A stretch of 64,000 bases of DNA from Paraphysoderma sedebokerense (Eukaryota > Blastocladiomycota > Physodermatomycetes > Physodermatales > Physodermataceae), in NCBI GenBank assembly GCA_025602915.1, contig JAHLJZ010000019.1, positions 309,499 to 373,498 of the forward strand, written 5' to 3'. The notes under the pieces are model-generated. The model did not search any database, was not told the origin of the DNA, and saw nothing but the letters and a program-made list of their open reading frames with translations. Of this stretch, positions 11,179 through 22,400 are shown piece by piece. The translations under genes and the position numbers were made by a program. Within the stretch, counting starts at the first letter, position 1. Each line of letters starts with the position of its first letter.

Positions 11179-12805
11179 CGGCAATGTAAAATAGTCTATA
11201 GACAAGTAGTGGTGGTATAAAGTATCGACAAGGTGTGATGGATTGCGGTTGCAGCGGAATCTTTTGATATTAGAGATAAAAGAAAATGGAAGTCGACTCC
11301 CGAGTCCCGACTTGACTGTTTGGCAATTCAAGTCCGAGGTTCGTGCAAGATGATTTGTTACTCCACGGTACTGGTGGGTACCGAAACTGTAGAGATGAGG
11401 GAAAGAGCAATAAACTCAGGGACACACATCGTCGAGTCATAAAGAAACCTTATACTTTCTTAATCTTTGCATTCTCGTTGTACATATTGATAAATTGATT
11501 CTCCGGATACATGCAAGCTGAACACACTGAGCAATAATATTTCATCTCAAGTACACCCAAAAAACAGTTTAATTTCATATTCTCTCCAAATTTATCCATA
11601 GAATAGAGAATAACTGACTAACTGGTTGTTGAGCCAGGACTTCATCGACAGCTAATAGATTTCTGATTAGCAAATTCAACCAAAATATTGCCGGAACTCA
11701 CACTTTCCGGCGCAATTTCCGACTCCAATACAGATGGCCCTCAGTTCCGATGCCAACTCTGAATCTGAGTGGACTATGTACGAATGCACTGTAATTATGC
11801 GTGAATTCTGGCTATGATATCTGCATGTGTAATCTTTATTCGGACAAGAGTAAATACAATCCGTTGGAATGGTAAACGGTTGTACCGTAGCTTGGACCAT
11901 ATACCAACACAATCTCTCAGAAGTTGTCCCACAGAGTGAGCCATAATCATGTCGCAAAAAAAGAATGAGAAGAATTCGTCTACATACAATAATTATATAA
12001 TTTCATGACATACTACAGTTCTATTATCAGAGAGTCACAATCTGAACCGTTCCCTTTGGCGCGGGCGCCGGATACAAAATTATGACTGCAGTTTGTCCAG
12101 TTCGGTGAAGAAAGATAAAAATGGTTGGCAATCATATATAACACATATTGCTCGACCTACTACCTTATTTTTGAATTATCAACTGCAAATGTTCAAAAAA
12201 GTTCCGCCTGTTTTCATAATGGTATCATGGCACAATACTTATTCTCTTACTTCTTTCTGCATTGGGGAGGAATGGGTGTATCTGCTTTCCAAGAATTAAT
12301 TAACTAAGAATCTCTTCAAAATGGAGAGGTCCAACTTCAAAGGATGCGTGAAACCAAGTTCGCTTACAAATCAAATGCAGAATTTCCGCACGACTGATTT
12401 TGGTGACACATCCACATAAGCAACCCTTTTAAGGGGAAGGGTAAAAAGTTGAGCCAGATGTCGAGAAAATCAAGTGGACTTCGAATTGTCAAAAGCGACA
12501 CTTCTTAAGGCAAGAGCGGATGGAAAGAATCATTAATTTTAAAATAAATGCATTGCGGAAGGACGGTACAAGATGTTGGCAAACTAGCGTGAGGGTGTTT
12601 CATATTCCGAGGAAGATTCTCTGTAAACTTGGGCGCTCGACAGAGCCTTCGACCAGACGCGAAGACAACGGTAGTATTGAGCAGAGCAGAACAGGGGCAT
12701 TTGTATTATCAAGATGAGAGGCATGATTCCTTAGTTCTGCGCAGAATATGCGAATGGTTCTCGTCATTTATTGTAATAACCCATTTTAAGGGGCTCCGAA
12801 CGTGA
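11179..12805. other. Gene-poor interval upstream of the seven-pass membrane pair
   Basis: No gene here is supported by homology. A minus-strand open frame at 11676-11957 is Cys-rich (six or more Cys) but has no ATG of its own and would need an upstream exon I could not place. Short plus-strand frames at 12093-12307 and 12520-12717 show no recognisable composition. Confidence 0.4.
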
Positions 12806-12840
12806 CCATCGTTTTTGTATTTAACGGGTCCCCACCAGGA
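12806..12840 (+). promoter_or_regulatory. Core promoter of first seven-pass gene, matched in the second copy
   Basis: The element order CCATCG, then TGTATTTAA, then ACCAGGA ends 42 bases before the ATG at 12883. The same order recurs upstream of the second copy (14850-14880), although the rest of the flanks has diverged. Conservation and position just upstream of both starts suggest a TATA-like box with flanking elements. Not tested. Confidence 0.45.
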
Positions 12841-12882
12841 TTACAGGAAAGTATTTTCATTTTCTATTTCTTCCCTAAAAAA

Positions 12883-13785
12883 ATGGCAGCTTGTTCTGTT
12901 GCTACTGCTCAAAAAATTGCCGTCTCCAGCTGTCTGGGCGGGATGGCAATCAGCTTAGCGCAGAGAATCTATACTTCTCCAGAATTTTTCGCATTGCGCA
13001 GAAACAAATATGTGTTCTCTGCGCTTGTATTTGGTTCCGCCTGCTGTGTCATCTACTTCCTTGTCGCTATGCACGGTTTTATCAACCCCACGCAGTACCC
13101 AAGTTATCTTCTATATTGGTCTTTCTTTTTCTACTCCGCCTGTCTGTACGCCATTCTCCTCGAAAGGGTGCTGCCATTGATAAGCATCAGCAGCCGCTGG
13201 AGTCATGAAATGCGCCTGGTGTTCAGATATGGTGGACCTCTTGTACTTGCCATACCTCAATTTATATCAGCAGTGATAGCTACACACATCAGCGTCTTAT
13301 TCGGCCAAGGGTTGACTGCTTTGACTATTCCCGTCTCTGCATCCAACGCTGCGAAGTCTCTTGACGTTTTTATCCCTCTTGGAACATTTATCATGCTTCT
13401 TAGTAATAGCGTACTTTCGTACATATTCGTTCATGCACTTGCTCAACATCGAAAGCAGACCTTTAAAACGTTCATAATGGAAAATAGAGTTGAATGTTTG
13501 AACTTACTTTTCAACTTCGTCGTGGCCTGCGGGTTTCTGCTCACTAAAATTGCAGGATCCATCTTCAGAATCAATCCAGCAGCTGAACCGTTCATTTTCA
13601 ATCTCTTCCACAATTTCTTCAGTCCCATTGTAACACTGAATACTTTCAACGACTACCTCTTCGTCACCAAAAAACTTCCTCGCGACATTTTGTCAACTCA
13701 AATTGAAGTGTCTCAAAAGTCTACGCCAACAGGCACTAAGTCGAAGTCTCCGGGATTAAGTACACGAGTTAGCGAAGCGAAGTAG
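12883..13785 (+). CDS. Seven-pass membrane protein, tandem copy A
   Basis: A single-exon gene of 300 residues starting at the first in-frame ATG after the promoter element. Hydrophobic segments fall at roughly residues 10-30, 48-72, 84-108, 122-144, 165-190, 204-227 and 235-262, consistent with seven membrane spans. The C-terminal tail of about 40 residues is Ser/Thr/Lys-rich (GTKSKSPG). A lysine at the retinal position of rhodopsins is not evident and I see no GPCR signature, so the family is unknown. The downstream copy B is about 75-80% identical by eye over the full length, with strict conservation of the first 60 residues, the FVHALAQ-xRKQTFKTFI loop and the tail. Lack of introns contrasts with nearly all neighbours and may mean retroposition or transfer before the tandem duplication. 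Confidence 0.85.
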   Translation: MAACSVATAQKIAVSSCLGGMAISLAQRIYTSPEFFALRRNKYVFSALVFGSACCVIYFLVAMHGFINPTQYPSYLLYWSFFFYSACLYAILLERVLPLISISSRWSHEMRLVFRYGGPLVLAIPQFISAVIATHISVLFGQGLTALTIPVSASNAAKSLDVFIPLGTFIMLLSNSVLSYIFVHALAQHRKQTFKTFIMENRVECLNLLFNFVVACGFLLTKIAGSIFRINPAAEPFIFNLFHNFFSPIVTLNTFNDYLFVTKKLPRDILSTQIEVSQKSTPTGTKSKSPGLSTRVSEAK

Positions 13786-14849
13786 ATTTGGAGACTCGAA
13801 CAATATTCGTGAACAATGCAGTGAGTTGAATTTATCCAAGCTTCAATCTTTTATTATTAAATTGCATGAGTTGTATTTGTTTGTGTTGATATTTAAATCA
13901 ATTTATAGTAGTAGTAGCTGAAGCTGTAGTTCCAGTACTGTCAACAGTTTTGCTTGGTGCCATTTACTAAAAATATCCATTGCTTATTGCTGCATACCTT
14001 CCACAATGAGGTGTCGCTTCATTGCATTCACATTAACCGAAAAATCGGCTATGCGCTGGAAATTTGTTCAAGAAATATATGAAGAATAATGAAGGGAGAA
14101 GGCATTTGAATATGCCATCATCAATTAATCCAGTGAAGTCAGATTGAATAATAAAAATAATGTGTACCAATGTTTATCAATATCGGACTTAGTCGGAGCA
14201 TACCAGAATAGCAATAAGCGCGGCTATTTGAGGCAAATAAGTTCTGCTGGCCCAAAGGCAGCAAGCTGATGTGCTTTATCGGCTATTGCCGGACAATTTA
14301 AAATTTTATAATGATAACATAATCATTACGCGGCATTTATGCAACCGCGGTCCGCGACCAGTTCATAAAGAAGGTTCTGCTACCTGCACCATCCTAGGAT
14401 TTCAGCGTGTTCGTTGATAATTGACGTCACAACAACTATGAACCCCTTGAGTACAAAGCACTATGGAAGGAACGGAAAAAGTCTAGGCCAGGGGATATTC
14501 TGGTAGTCAGCATTTGATGGCCATTCTAACCGAGACTTTCCGGGGGTATTACTGGTTTAACCGTATTGTTTGTTCTCATAGAAATACATACAACAAAGAT
14601 AAAGCAGAGCTAGGTAGAAATTCTGGAGATAATGACCTTTTCTTTTTTCGAGACTATACGTGGACCAAAGACTACGCTGAATGCAGAGCCTCCTTGAATT
14701 CAAAAGGGGCATTGAACGGCTTGATAGCCCGAATTGTAGCAGCGTCTTTTCAGAACACGAGAATATACCAGACCGAGCGCCATCAATGAACGAAAAGGGG
14801 CCGACTTCATGACACATTGTTATCCAGGCGACGGCTTTACTGGACACGT
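13786..14849. other. Spacer between tandem copies
   Basis: About 1 kb between the two seven-pass genes. An open frame at 14514-14789 lacks any recognised motif and I do not call it. I see no repeat or transposon edge that would explain the duplication. Confidence 0.45.
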
Positions 14850-14880
14850 CCATCGATTGTATATTTAAATAGTACCAGGA
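14850..14880 (+). promoter_or_regulatory. Core promoter of second seven-pass gene
   Basis: CCATCG, then TATATTTAAA, then ACCAGGA in the same order and similar spacing as upstream of copy A, ending 45 bases before the ATG at 14926. See the copy A element for the comparison. Confidence 0.45.
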
Positions 14881-14925
14881 CTTCTTCGGTGAGCCTGAAA
14901 ACATCCCAAGCCAGTGCTTTTAACC

Positions 14926-15831
14926 ATGGCAACTTGTCCCGTTGCAACTGCTCAAAAAATTGCCGTCGCCAGCTGCCTGGGCGGAATAGCTATCAGCTTA
15001 GCGCAGAGAATTTATACGTCTCCAGAATTTTTCGCATTGCGAAGAAACAAATATGTTTTTTCTGCGCTCACGTTCGGTCCGGCCTGTTGCGTCATCTACT
15101 TTTTGGTTGCTATGCATGGCTATGTCAACCCCGCTCAGTTCGCTGGTTATGTCCCGTATTGGACGTTCTTCATATATTCTGTCTGCTTATACGCTATTCT
15201 CCTCGAACGAGCCCTTCCGTTAATTAGTGTCAGCAGTGGATGGACACATCAAATGCGCCAAACATTCAGATACGGTGGCCCACTTGTTCTCGCACTCCCA
15301 CAATTGATTTGTGCAGTAATTGCATCTCACCTGTACGTTTTAGTGGGGCAAGGATTTACGGTTGCTACTCTACCCGCTTCTGCACTCAACGCTTCAAAAG
15401 CTACGGAAACAATGTTACCTATCGGAACATTCATAATGCTTGTAAGCAATACTGCACTTTCTTACATTTTCGTTCATGCCCTCGCTCAATACCGAAAGCA
15501 GACCTTTAAAACATTCATATTGGAAAATAGAGTCGAATGCTTAAATTTACTATTCAATTTTTTCCTTGCGTGGGGATTTTTAGTTGCAAAAATTGTTGGT
15601 ACCGTTTTCGCCAAAACGAATCCAGCGGCGGAACCAATGATTTTTTACATCTTCCACAATTACTTTAGTCCCATTGTAACCCTAAATACTTTTAATGACT
15701 ACCTGTTCGTTACAAAGAAACTCCCCCGTGACATTTTATCGACTCAAATTGAAGTGACTGAAAAGTCTACTCCCATGGGTACTAAATCGAAATCTCCAGG
15801 AATCAGTACGCGTGTTAGCGAAGGCAAGTAA
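14926..15831 (+). CDS. Seven-pass membrane protein, tandem copy B
   Basis: Single-exon paralogue of the gene at 12883, 301 residues, with the same seven hydrophobic segments and the same tail. The start is the ATG at 14926, giving MATCPVATAQKIAV against MAACSVATAQKIAV in copy A. Differences concentrate in the outer parts of spans 3-5 (residues about 85-175), while the TSPEFFALRRNKYVFSAL loop and the FSPIVTLNTFNDYLFVTKK region are nearly invariant. Both copies are intact, so both are probably expressed and under purifying selection. No function can be assigned from sequence alone. Confidence 0.85.
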   Translation: MATCPVATAQKIAVASCLGGIAISLAQRIYTSPEFFALRRNKYVFSALTFGPACCVIYFLVAMHGYVNPAQFAGYVPYWTFFIYSVCLYAILLERALPLISVSSGWTHQMRQTFRYGGPLVLALPQLICAVIASHLYVLVGQGFTVATLPASALNASKATETMLPIGTFIMLVSNTALSYIFVHALAQYRKQTFKTFILENRVECLNLLFNFFLAWGFLVAKIVGTVFAKTNPAAEPMIFYIFHNYFSPIVTLNTFNDYLFVTKKLPRDILSTQIEVTEKSTPMGTKSKSPGISTRVSEGK

Positions 15832-16277
15832 CTGTAGTTTAGTTTTTATTTTGAAGTTCAACTATATTCCAAAATTATAGTTGTGAGAATGGCTTGCATA
15901 CTCAGTGGTTTCAATATTTTTATGGATTATGTTCCCTACTTCTACGAAGAATATGTTTAAATGTAACAAAAATAAATGCATCGTGCGCTAAATTTCTAAG
16001 TTCACTCACCCCAATTATGTAATTAAATATTTCATGTCGGATTTGGGGAAAGGGTTGTCCTTATAACGCATTGACTATGTACTGTGCAGCTGCCTTTTCG
16101 TACAGTCTAATTTAGTCGATTTTACTCTAAGCGTTCTGGGTGATAGGACCAAGGCAAAAGAATGCAAATGTAAGGTAGCAACGCATCACGCGCATTCTCT
16201 AAACAAAACGGTTCTTGCCAGCGCAATTGACAGAGGTCCAGCATAATTGTACTATTGATTCTCTATTTACACCCGAC
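15832..16277. other. Intergenic, 3' flank of copy B and PNO1 promoter
   Basis: AT-rich; contains an AATAAA-like hexamer near 15970 after copy B, a plausible polyadenylation signal. Nothing else seen. Confidence 0.4.
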
Positions 16278-17351
16278 ATGTCGAACGAAACTGTTATAAT
16301 TGATCCCTCAGAAATTAAAGCAACTGATTTAACCGTCGGTGAAGATGCACAACTTAAGGGAATGGAATTAGATGCAGAGAAACCACAATTTGAAGAAGTG
16401 TCAGTTGAGGAGATGAATGTATGTATGGTGGCTCTTTATTCTTTTTCATCTCCATAATACAATCATTTTTCGATTTCAAATTGGATAGGCTATCGAATTT
16501 ATATATACTAATTTATCATCATTTCGAATCAATTTATTTGACTGATAATTCAATGCATGTAGGACGGTAAACCACAATTCCGAAAAGTACCGATTCCACC
16601 ACATAGACTTACGCCACTAAAGAAAGAATGGATGAAGATATATACACCGCTGGTGGAACATATGAAGTTGCAGGTTCGATTTAACTTGAAGAGCAAATGT
16701 GTGGAATTGAGGGTATGTTCGCTCGCTTCATATGTCGCAAATGAGAGACACTATCGTTCTAGAAAAATAACACTGTGGAAATGAAAGCTAATGATAAATT
16801 ATTTCTTAGACATCGCCTGAGACAAAAGATACAGGCGCAATTCAAAAAGGTGCCGATTTTGTGAGAGCGTTTTCGTTGGGATTTGAGGTTGATGTAAGTC
16901 CCTCAAGTGATTGTGATCAGATTACCCTATAATGCGATATCCTGACATTCATCGGTGCTATTTGTAGGACGCTATGGCTCTTCTGAGATTGGATGATTTG
17001 TACATAGACTCGTTTGAAATCAAGGATGGTGAGTTATGGCTTTGATTTGTTTCTGATGTTCTACTTACTGACGATATATATCGACAAAATCTAGTAAAAA
17101 CGCTTCATGGTGATCATTTGTCCCGTGCCATTGGTCGCATAGCGGGTCGCAACGGTAAAACGAGATTCACAATTGAAAATGCCTCTCGAACTAGAATAGT
17201 TGTAGCAGATACAAAGATACATATTTTAGGTAGTTTTCAGAATATTAAGGTTGCCAGAGACGCAGTTGTCAGTTTGATTTTAGGTAGTCCGCCAGGAAAA
17301 GTATATAGCAATTTGAGAACGGTCGCTTCGCGGATGAGAGAAAGATTTTAG
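16278..17351 (+). CDS. PNO1: Pre-rRNA processing KH-domain protein PNO1/DIM2
   Basis: Nucleolar assembly factor for the small ribosomal subunit that binds pre-40S RNA near the 3' end of 18S. Five exons, 16278-16418, 16563-16712, 16810-16893, 16968-17028 and 17095-17351, join in phase to about 230 residues. An acidic N-terminus leads into the conserved core: VPIPPHRLTPLKKEWMKIY, RFNLKSKCVELR, the first KH-like segment, then LHGDHLSRAIGRIAGRNGKT in the second KH domain with its GxxG-type loop, and LGSFQNIKVARDAV near the C-terminus. Length and order agree with the family. It is transcribed in the same direction as the phosphoglycerate dehydrogenase that starts 317 bases downstream. Confidence 0.95.
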
Positions 17352-17667
17352 AAATCATTGTCTATCAATCAATAAATTTGCTGTTAATTCGTATAATTTC
17401 ACTTTTCTTGAAGCATATCATTCGAGGAAACTTTTTCATCGGATGCATAGCCTCAAAATTACTTCTTTTTTGTAAGCAGATTATGTAAATTTGTGTCTCT
17501 GGAGAGTTATCTGATTGATCTGTGCTGATCATTTGAAACACGAATTGGCTCATGAAATCGCAGCGGAGAACATTGATGGATTTTTTTGTTTACTTTTCAT
17601 TACTCTTATCATCCGCAATTTCTGCTCTCTTATCTTTGAATATTCTACTATAATCTTTGAAATAGTC
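17352..17667. other. Intergenic between PNO1 and PGDH
   Basis: 316 bases, AT-rich, with a pyrimidine-rich tract around 17580-17660 directly upstream of the PGDH start. No gene seen. Confidence 0.4.
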
Positions 17668-19556
17668 ATGACGGCCTCAGGTAAATCCGCTAGCCCTAGC
17701 AAAGCAGTGCCAAAGGCTCTTCGGCCTTTTGATGCTAATAATATCAAAATCCTGTTGCTCGAGAACGTGAATCAGACCGCTGTGAAGATTTTAACAGAAG
17801 CTGGCTACCAAGTAAGTTCAAGTTGCTCCCTTTTTTAATCTAGCATCTAAGTACTACTTTAACTGAACACCAATATTACTCGTTTGATACATTAGGTGGA
17901 GCATCACACAAAGGCCCTACCGGAAGATGTATTGAAGGAAAAGATTAGAGATGTACATGCCGTTGGAATAAGGTTTGTTACAGTGGAAAGAGCGACATTT
18001 AGTTTTCCTGTCTATTGTCTAGTGCTGTAATCTTGGCACAACAGTCAATTACCAAATGATGCCACGTTTGAATTATGTGAGATTTCTTATGTTATTTGTT
18101 CGTTACCATAGGAGCAAAACCCAATTGACAGCTGATGTGCTTAAAGAAGCGAAGAAGCTACAGGCTATTGGGTGTTTCTGTATTGGAACTAACCAAGTTG
18201 ATTTGGACTTTGCATCGAAAAGAGGAGTGAGTTTGGATTTATTTTAACCTTGCTTTTGTTTGCTCATTCCGAGGTAATTAATGTAAACTTTTCTATTTTT
18301 GTTCGATTTGTAAAAAAAAATAGATTGCAGTCTTCAACTCTCCATTTAGTAACAGTAGAAGTGTCGGTACGTTTAGCATGACCTTTTGTATCAGCTTATT
18401 TTATAGAGAGGAACGAATAGCTGACTTTTCGGTTTAATGACTTTAGCTGAAATGATGATTAGTGAAATTATTATGCTCGCCCGTCAGCTCGGAGATAGAA
18501 ACAACGAAATGCACAAAACTATTTGGAATAAGGTTAGCCTACATTTCCTCCTGTCCCAAGTCTCTCGGACGTGTTTTCTCATTTGCCGATTCCCTCCAAA
18601 GGTTTCCGCCAACTGTTTCGAAATCCGTGCGAAGACCCTTGGCATAGTTGGATATGGACACATTGGTACTCAGCTCTCTGTTCTTGCCGAGTCCATGGGG
18701 ATGAATGTTATCTTCTACGACATTTTGCAAATTATGCCATTGGGTACCGCTAAACCCATGGCTTCATTGCAGGATTTGTTAAAAACAGCCGATTTTGTGA
18801 CACTTCATGTTCCTGAAACACCTGAGACGATTAATATGATTGGGGAGAAAGAGTTGCAATGCATGAAAAATGGCAGTTATTTAATTAATGCCAGCAGAGG
18901 AACTGTGGTTGGTTTTCCTGCTCCATAATATGACGTTAGTATGGACTCTGTAACTCAAAGTTCCACATTTTAGGTTGATATCCCAGCTCTAGTTCGTCAC
19001 TTGAAGTCTGGCCATCTGGCTGGTGCTGCCATCGATGTTTTTCCTTCAGAACCGGCTTCAAACGGCCCTAACTGGATTACCGAGCTTCAAGGATGCAGCA
19101 ACACAATTTTGACTCCACATATCGGTGGATCAACGGAAGAAGCTCAATCGTCTATCGGTATTGAAGTCGGTTCTGGTTTAGTTCGATTCATCAACTACGG
19201 CTCAACGCTGGGTAGCGTGAACATGCCGGAAGTCGATTTGAGAGTTCCCAGTGCTGCCAGCAACACCGTCAGATTGATTAATATTCATCACAACGTTCCT
19301 GGTGTCTTGAAGGTTTGTTTGCACTTTTCCATAAGTGATACGGCTACGCCAGCTGACTCTTATATCAATTGCACAGCAAATTAATAAACTCCTTGATGAA
19401 TTCAACATTGAAAAGCAAATGTCAGATTCAAAAGGCGATGTTGCGTACGTGATGGCGGATATTACAATTCAAAAGGATTTGGAAGCGAATTTGAAGAAGA
19501 TTTACGAGAGTGTTAGTGGGATGGTTGAGAATATCGGTACCAGGGTCTTGTATTAG
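17668..19556 (+). CDS. SER3: D-3-phosphoglycerate dehydrogenase
   Basis: Oxidises 3-phosphoglycerate to 3-phosphohydroxypyruvate with NAD, the first step of serine synthesis in the cytosol. Eight exons, 17668-17811, 17896-17972, 18112-18226, 18324-18366, 18447-18532, 18602-18907, 18974-19312 and 19377-19556, join in phase to about 429 residues. The substrate domain shows [16 protein letters not shown] and [15 protein letters not shown]. The Rossmann fold shows [20 protein letters not shown], followed by [14 protein letters not shown]. The active-site region has [14 protein letters not shown]-terminal ACT domain (HHNVPGVLK...) marks the regulated fungal/bacterial form, which is typically inhibited by serine. 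The model depends on a GTTGGT donor at 18908; the resulting join restores the conserved VVDIPA. Confidence 0.95.
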
Positions 19557-19894
19557 ACTTTTGCGGTTAACAAAGCAATGATGGATAGGATGTAAACCAT
19601 ATTGAGTATTGTAGGCAGTTTAATGTTATGATTCCAAAGAATCCGATGTATTTTCTACTCATTCAGCAAGCCATTGATTTTTGTATTCTTCCATGATGAT
19701 TAAAAAGCGAGACTAGAAGCATATTCTGCATTCTGTCTTGTTCATGCCGAATCCTACGCTCTAGGCCAACCAGGCGCCTTGTAAGCCGCAATACCAAAAA
19801 CGCCGACTTGGCCGTCGCTCCATCCTCTGTGTTCCAACAATTTTCGATTGCGACAAAATTCTTTATTCAGACTCCTCATCAACTAAATACGAAA
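19557..19894. other. Intergenic between PGDH and complex I subunit
   Basis: 338 bases; no gene or RNA recognised. Confidence 0.4.
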
Positions 19895-21054
19895 ATGCCT
19901 TTCCGAGATCCTAAACCATCGTACCCGATAATCGATACCGACCCTCATTTTAATAAGATTATTCGGTACATGCGTCCATCGGATTATGGTGTGATGCTTG
20001 CTGGAACGGCTGCTTTTCCGTTGGGGTATTACTGGCTCGGTGCGTCATTTTATAACATTTACATATAATAAGTCTATAATATCTTTTACTCGTAATGTTG
20101 AAGCAGACGGAGTAGGATAGTTTGAAGAATTGAGTTTGGAAAATTGACGTAGGAATAGCCATGAAAGGGGTGATTGATATACTAAAACTAACTTTTTTTC
20201 GTTTTATTTTTTCTCCTCTTTGTTCATCACCCCGATCAACATATTGTCAATTTGTTTTCATTTGGTTATTCAATTGGTTTGAACTAACACTTCGACCATA
20301 ACCGCTCTACCTCGCCCATACTCGCAACCGAAAACAAATTTCGCGGCACCATTGAAAAAACACCACTGTACTTGTAACTAAATGATCGAATTGTTCGTTT
20401 TAATACATATGTACTCTTTCCAGATATGCAAAAGCCGCTGGGGAAGTTGCCTGCTGCACTCAAAATTACCGGATTTCTAGGATTCTGTGGCGGTTTTTTG
20501 ATGGCTTATCAGAGATCTAGCTGTATGTGTACTGCTTTATTTCTTAACTGTCCATTATTTCTATTCTGTTTCGACGACTATCTGAATTTAATCTTACTCC
20601 GTATTATCTGTTATTTCCTTCGTTATTTTCCATGTTTTAACTTGATTGACTTTGTTTCGCTTCACTTCACCAAACCTAAATATTACAACACAACTAATAG
20701 ATCGATTTTGGGGTTGGACCGAGAATTCTCGAGAAATAAATCTTGATAAGCAAGAACGGGACGAGGCATTGGCATTGGGGAAAAGTCATTATAAACAATC
20801 AACATTAGAACCCTATTTACAGAGCGTTGCTGCCCGTCATTCTAGGTTTATGTCACTGAAATTCTGTATGTACTTGTGTTATTATTTTTTTTTTCGTTTG
20901 GACGTTACAACTTGGTTCGATCGGATAAAGAATGTAGTGATACTGACGAAACTGTTTACTCATTTCAATTTTGACATTCGTAGCAATTTTCCCGTGGTTT
21001 AATGTCGTTCATCATAACCTCGGTGTTAACCAAAAATTGCATGAAGAGCAGTAA
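19895..21054 (+). CDS. NADH:ubiquinone oxidoreductase 21 kDa subunit (fungal type)
   Basis: Accessory subunit of mitochondrial complex I. Four exons, 19895-20039, 20424-20522, 20701-20865 and 20984-21054, all spliced in phase 1, give about 159 residues. The N-terminus PSYPIIDTDPHFNKIIRYMR followed by a glycine-rich hydrophobic span (PSDYGVMLAGTAAFPLGYYW) matches the 21 kDa subunit family. A second hydrophobic segment (LGFCGGFLMAYQRSS) and RFWGWTENSREINLD precede the C-terminal FPWFNVVHHNLGVNQ, matching the fungal C-terminal domain. The second exon is separated by an unusually long intron for this window (about 380 bases). Convergent with URA5. Confidence 0.88.
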
Positions 21055-21363
21055 AGCAACGTTGAGGTGCCAATTTGAAGATCAGACTTGCTTGTACGTA
21101 TTGATGATGTAGATATTGGGCGATGGACTTGTGTTGCTCACGACAAAAGAACTAATAAAAGAGCTAAATGTAATCGTTTGAAATGAATATCGTTGCCAGC
21201 AAGAATGAGTTACGGGATGTGTACGGAAATAAGTTCTCCATGCACACCAACGAATTGGTCAGTTTGGCTGATTACAAGTGCTTTCGACATGATCGTATTC
21301 TTAAAGGTTATACGATATCAAATAAGATAATTGTGTTGACTAGATATATGATTTCATCTAAAT
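21055..21363. other. Intergenic between convergent genes
   Basis: 309 bases between the 3' ends of the complex I subunit gene and URA5. A 65-codon frame at 21183-21380 overlaps the URA5 end antisense and is not called. Confidence 0.4.
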
Positions 21364-22026
21364 CTACGAGCTCGCCCTAGCAGCGAACTGTTCTCTATAA
21401 GCTCTAACACTGACAAGAGCATCTTTATACTGTTCGTTTCCTTCCAAGAATTCAATAATCATGTCCAGAGTTACAATTGCCCTCACTGGAACTGCAAAAG
21501 ACTTTTCCACTTCCTGAATAGCACTCAATTCGCCAGTTCCTTTCTCCTGCCGATCCACCGCAACCACAACTCCGACGCAAATCGCTCCCGCATTTTTCAA
21601 GATTTCCATGGCTTCTCTGATTGCAGTTCCTGCTGTGATCACATCATCCACAATGACAACTTTTTCGCCTTTCAAATCCTTACCAACGATATTCCCGCCC
21701 TCGCCGTGATCCTTCTTTTCCTTACGATTAAAAGCAAACGGGGTATCTTTATTGAAAAGAGTACTCAGAGAAATTGCGGTGGCACAGACCAGCGGTATGC
21801 CTTTGTATGCTGGGCCGAATAGAGTTGTGTACTGGAACAAAGAAGCGTGATCGTTAAGGGTTGAGGCATAGAATTTACCGAGCTGTGACAGTGTCGATCC
21901 GGAATGGAAGAGACCAGCGTTGAAAAAGTAAGGGGAGGTACGACCGGATTTGAGGGTGAATGAACCGAATTTCAGCACATTCTGGGCAATACAGAATTGG
22001 ATGAATTCCTTCTGATAGTCTTTCAT
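21364..22026 (-). CDS. URA5: Orotate phosphoribosyltransferase
   Basis: Transfers the phosphoribosyl group of PRPP to orotate to make OMP in pyrimidine synthesis. Single exon, 220 residues, full length for the homodimeric fungal/bacterial enzyme. The N-terminal FTLKSGRTSPYFFNAG holds the orotate-contacting segment. FGPAYKGIPLV, the FNRKEKKDHGEGG flexible loop, and the PRPP-binding motif VVIVDDVITAGTA (residues about 122-134) are all intact. The ATG at 22026 gives the typical start MKDYQKEF. Confidence 0.97.
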   Translation of the reverse strand: MKDYQKEFIQFCIAQNVLKFGSFTLKSGRTSPYFFNAGLFHSGSTLSQLGKFYASTLNDHASLFQYTTLFGPAYKGIPLVCATAISLSTLFNKDTPFAFNRKEKKDHGEGGNIVGKDLKGEKVVIVDDVITAGTAIREAMEILKNAGAICVGVVVAVDRQEKGTGELSAIQEVEKSFAVPVRAIVTLDMIIEFLEGNEQYKDALVSVRAYREQFAARASS

Positions 22027-22400
22027 TGTGCGCTGCCTGAGTAGATGAAAGTGGTGGATGTGGAATCAGGGAGTATCAGGGATCAGAGCAGAGCAGGAGT
22101 AAACAAGGATTAAACTTTGAAATTTTATAACAATAGACAATTACACAGTCACGTGTCTGTGAATTCCTGCGCTTTATTACTTTTTATGTAATTGATTATT
22201 ATGCTTATACATTAACTAGTCAGATGACTAATCAGTATTAATATACTTAGTATATTCTTATCATTTACACGTGACATACGCGTGGGCAGGTCGGTCCGAG
22301 GAATTCAATTGTTTATTTACATTTTTCTCTTTTCTTCCACTCTCATCCTCTCCCCATCCCATCCTTCCGTCCCATCTTATCTCCACGTATCTTTGCCATT
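22027..22400. other. Divergent promoter region URA5 / Barentsz-like gene
   Basis: 374 bases, AT-rich in the middle with TATA-like runs near 22235-22260 and a pyrimidine-rich tract at about 22320-22395 upstream of the plus-strand start. No coding signal. Confidence 0.4.

Noticed and set aside
14514-14789. 91-codon frame between the seven-pass paralogues
   Set aside because: No motif and no counterpart upstream of copy A.
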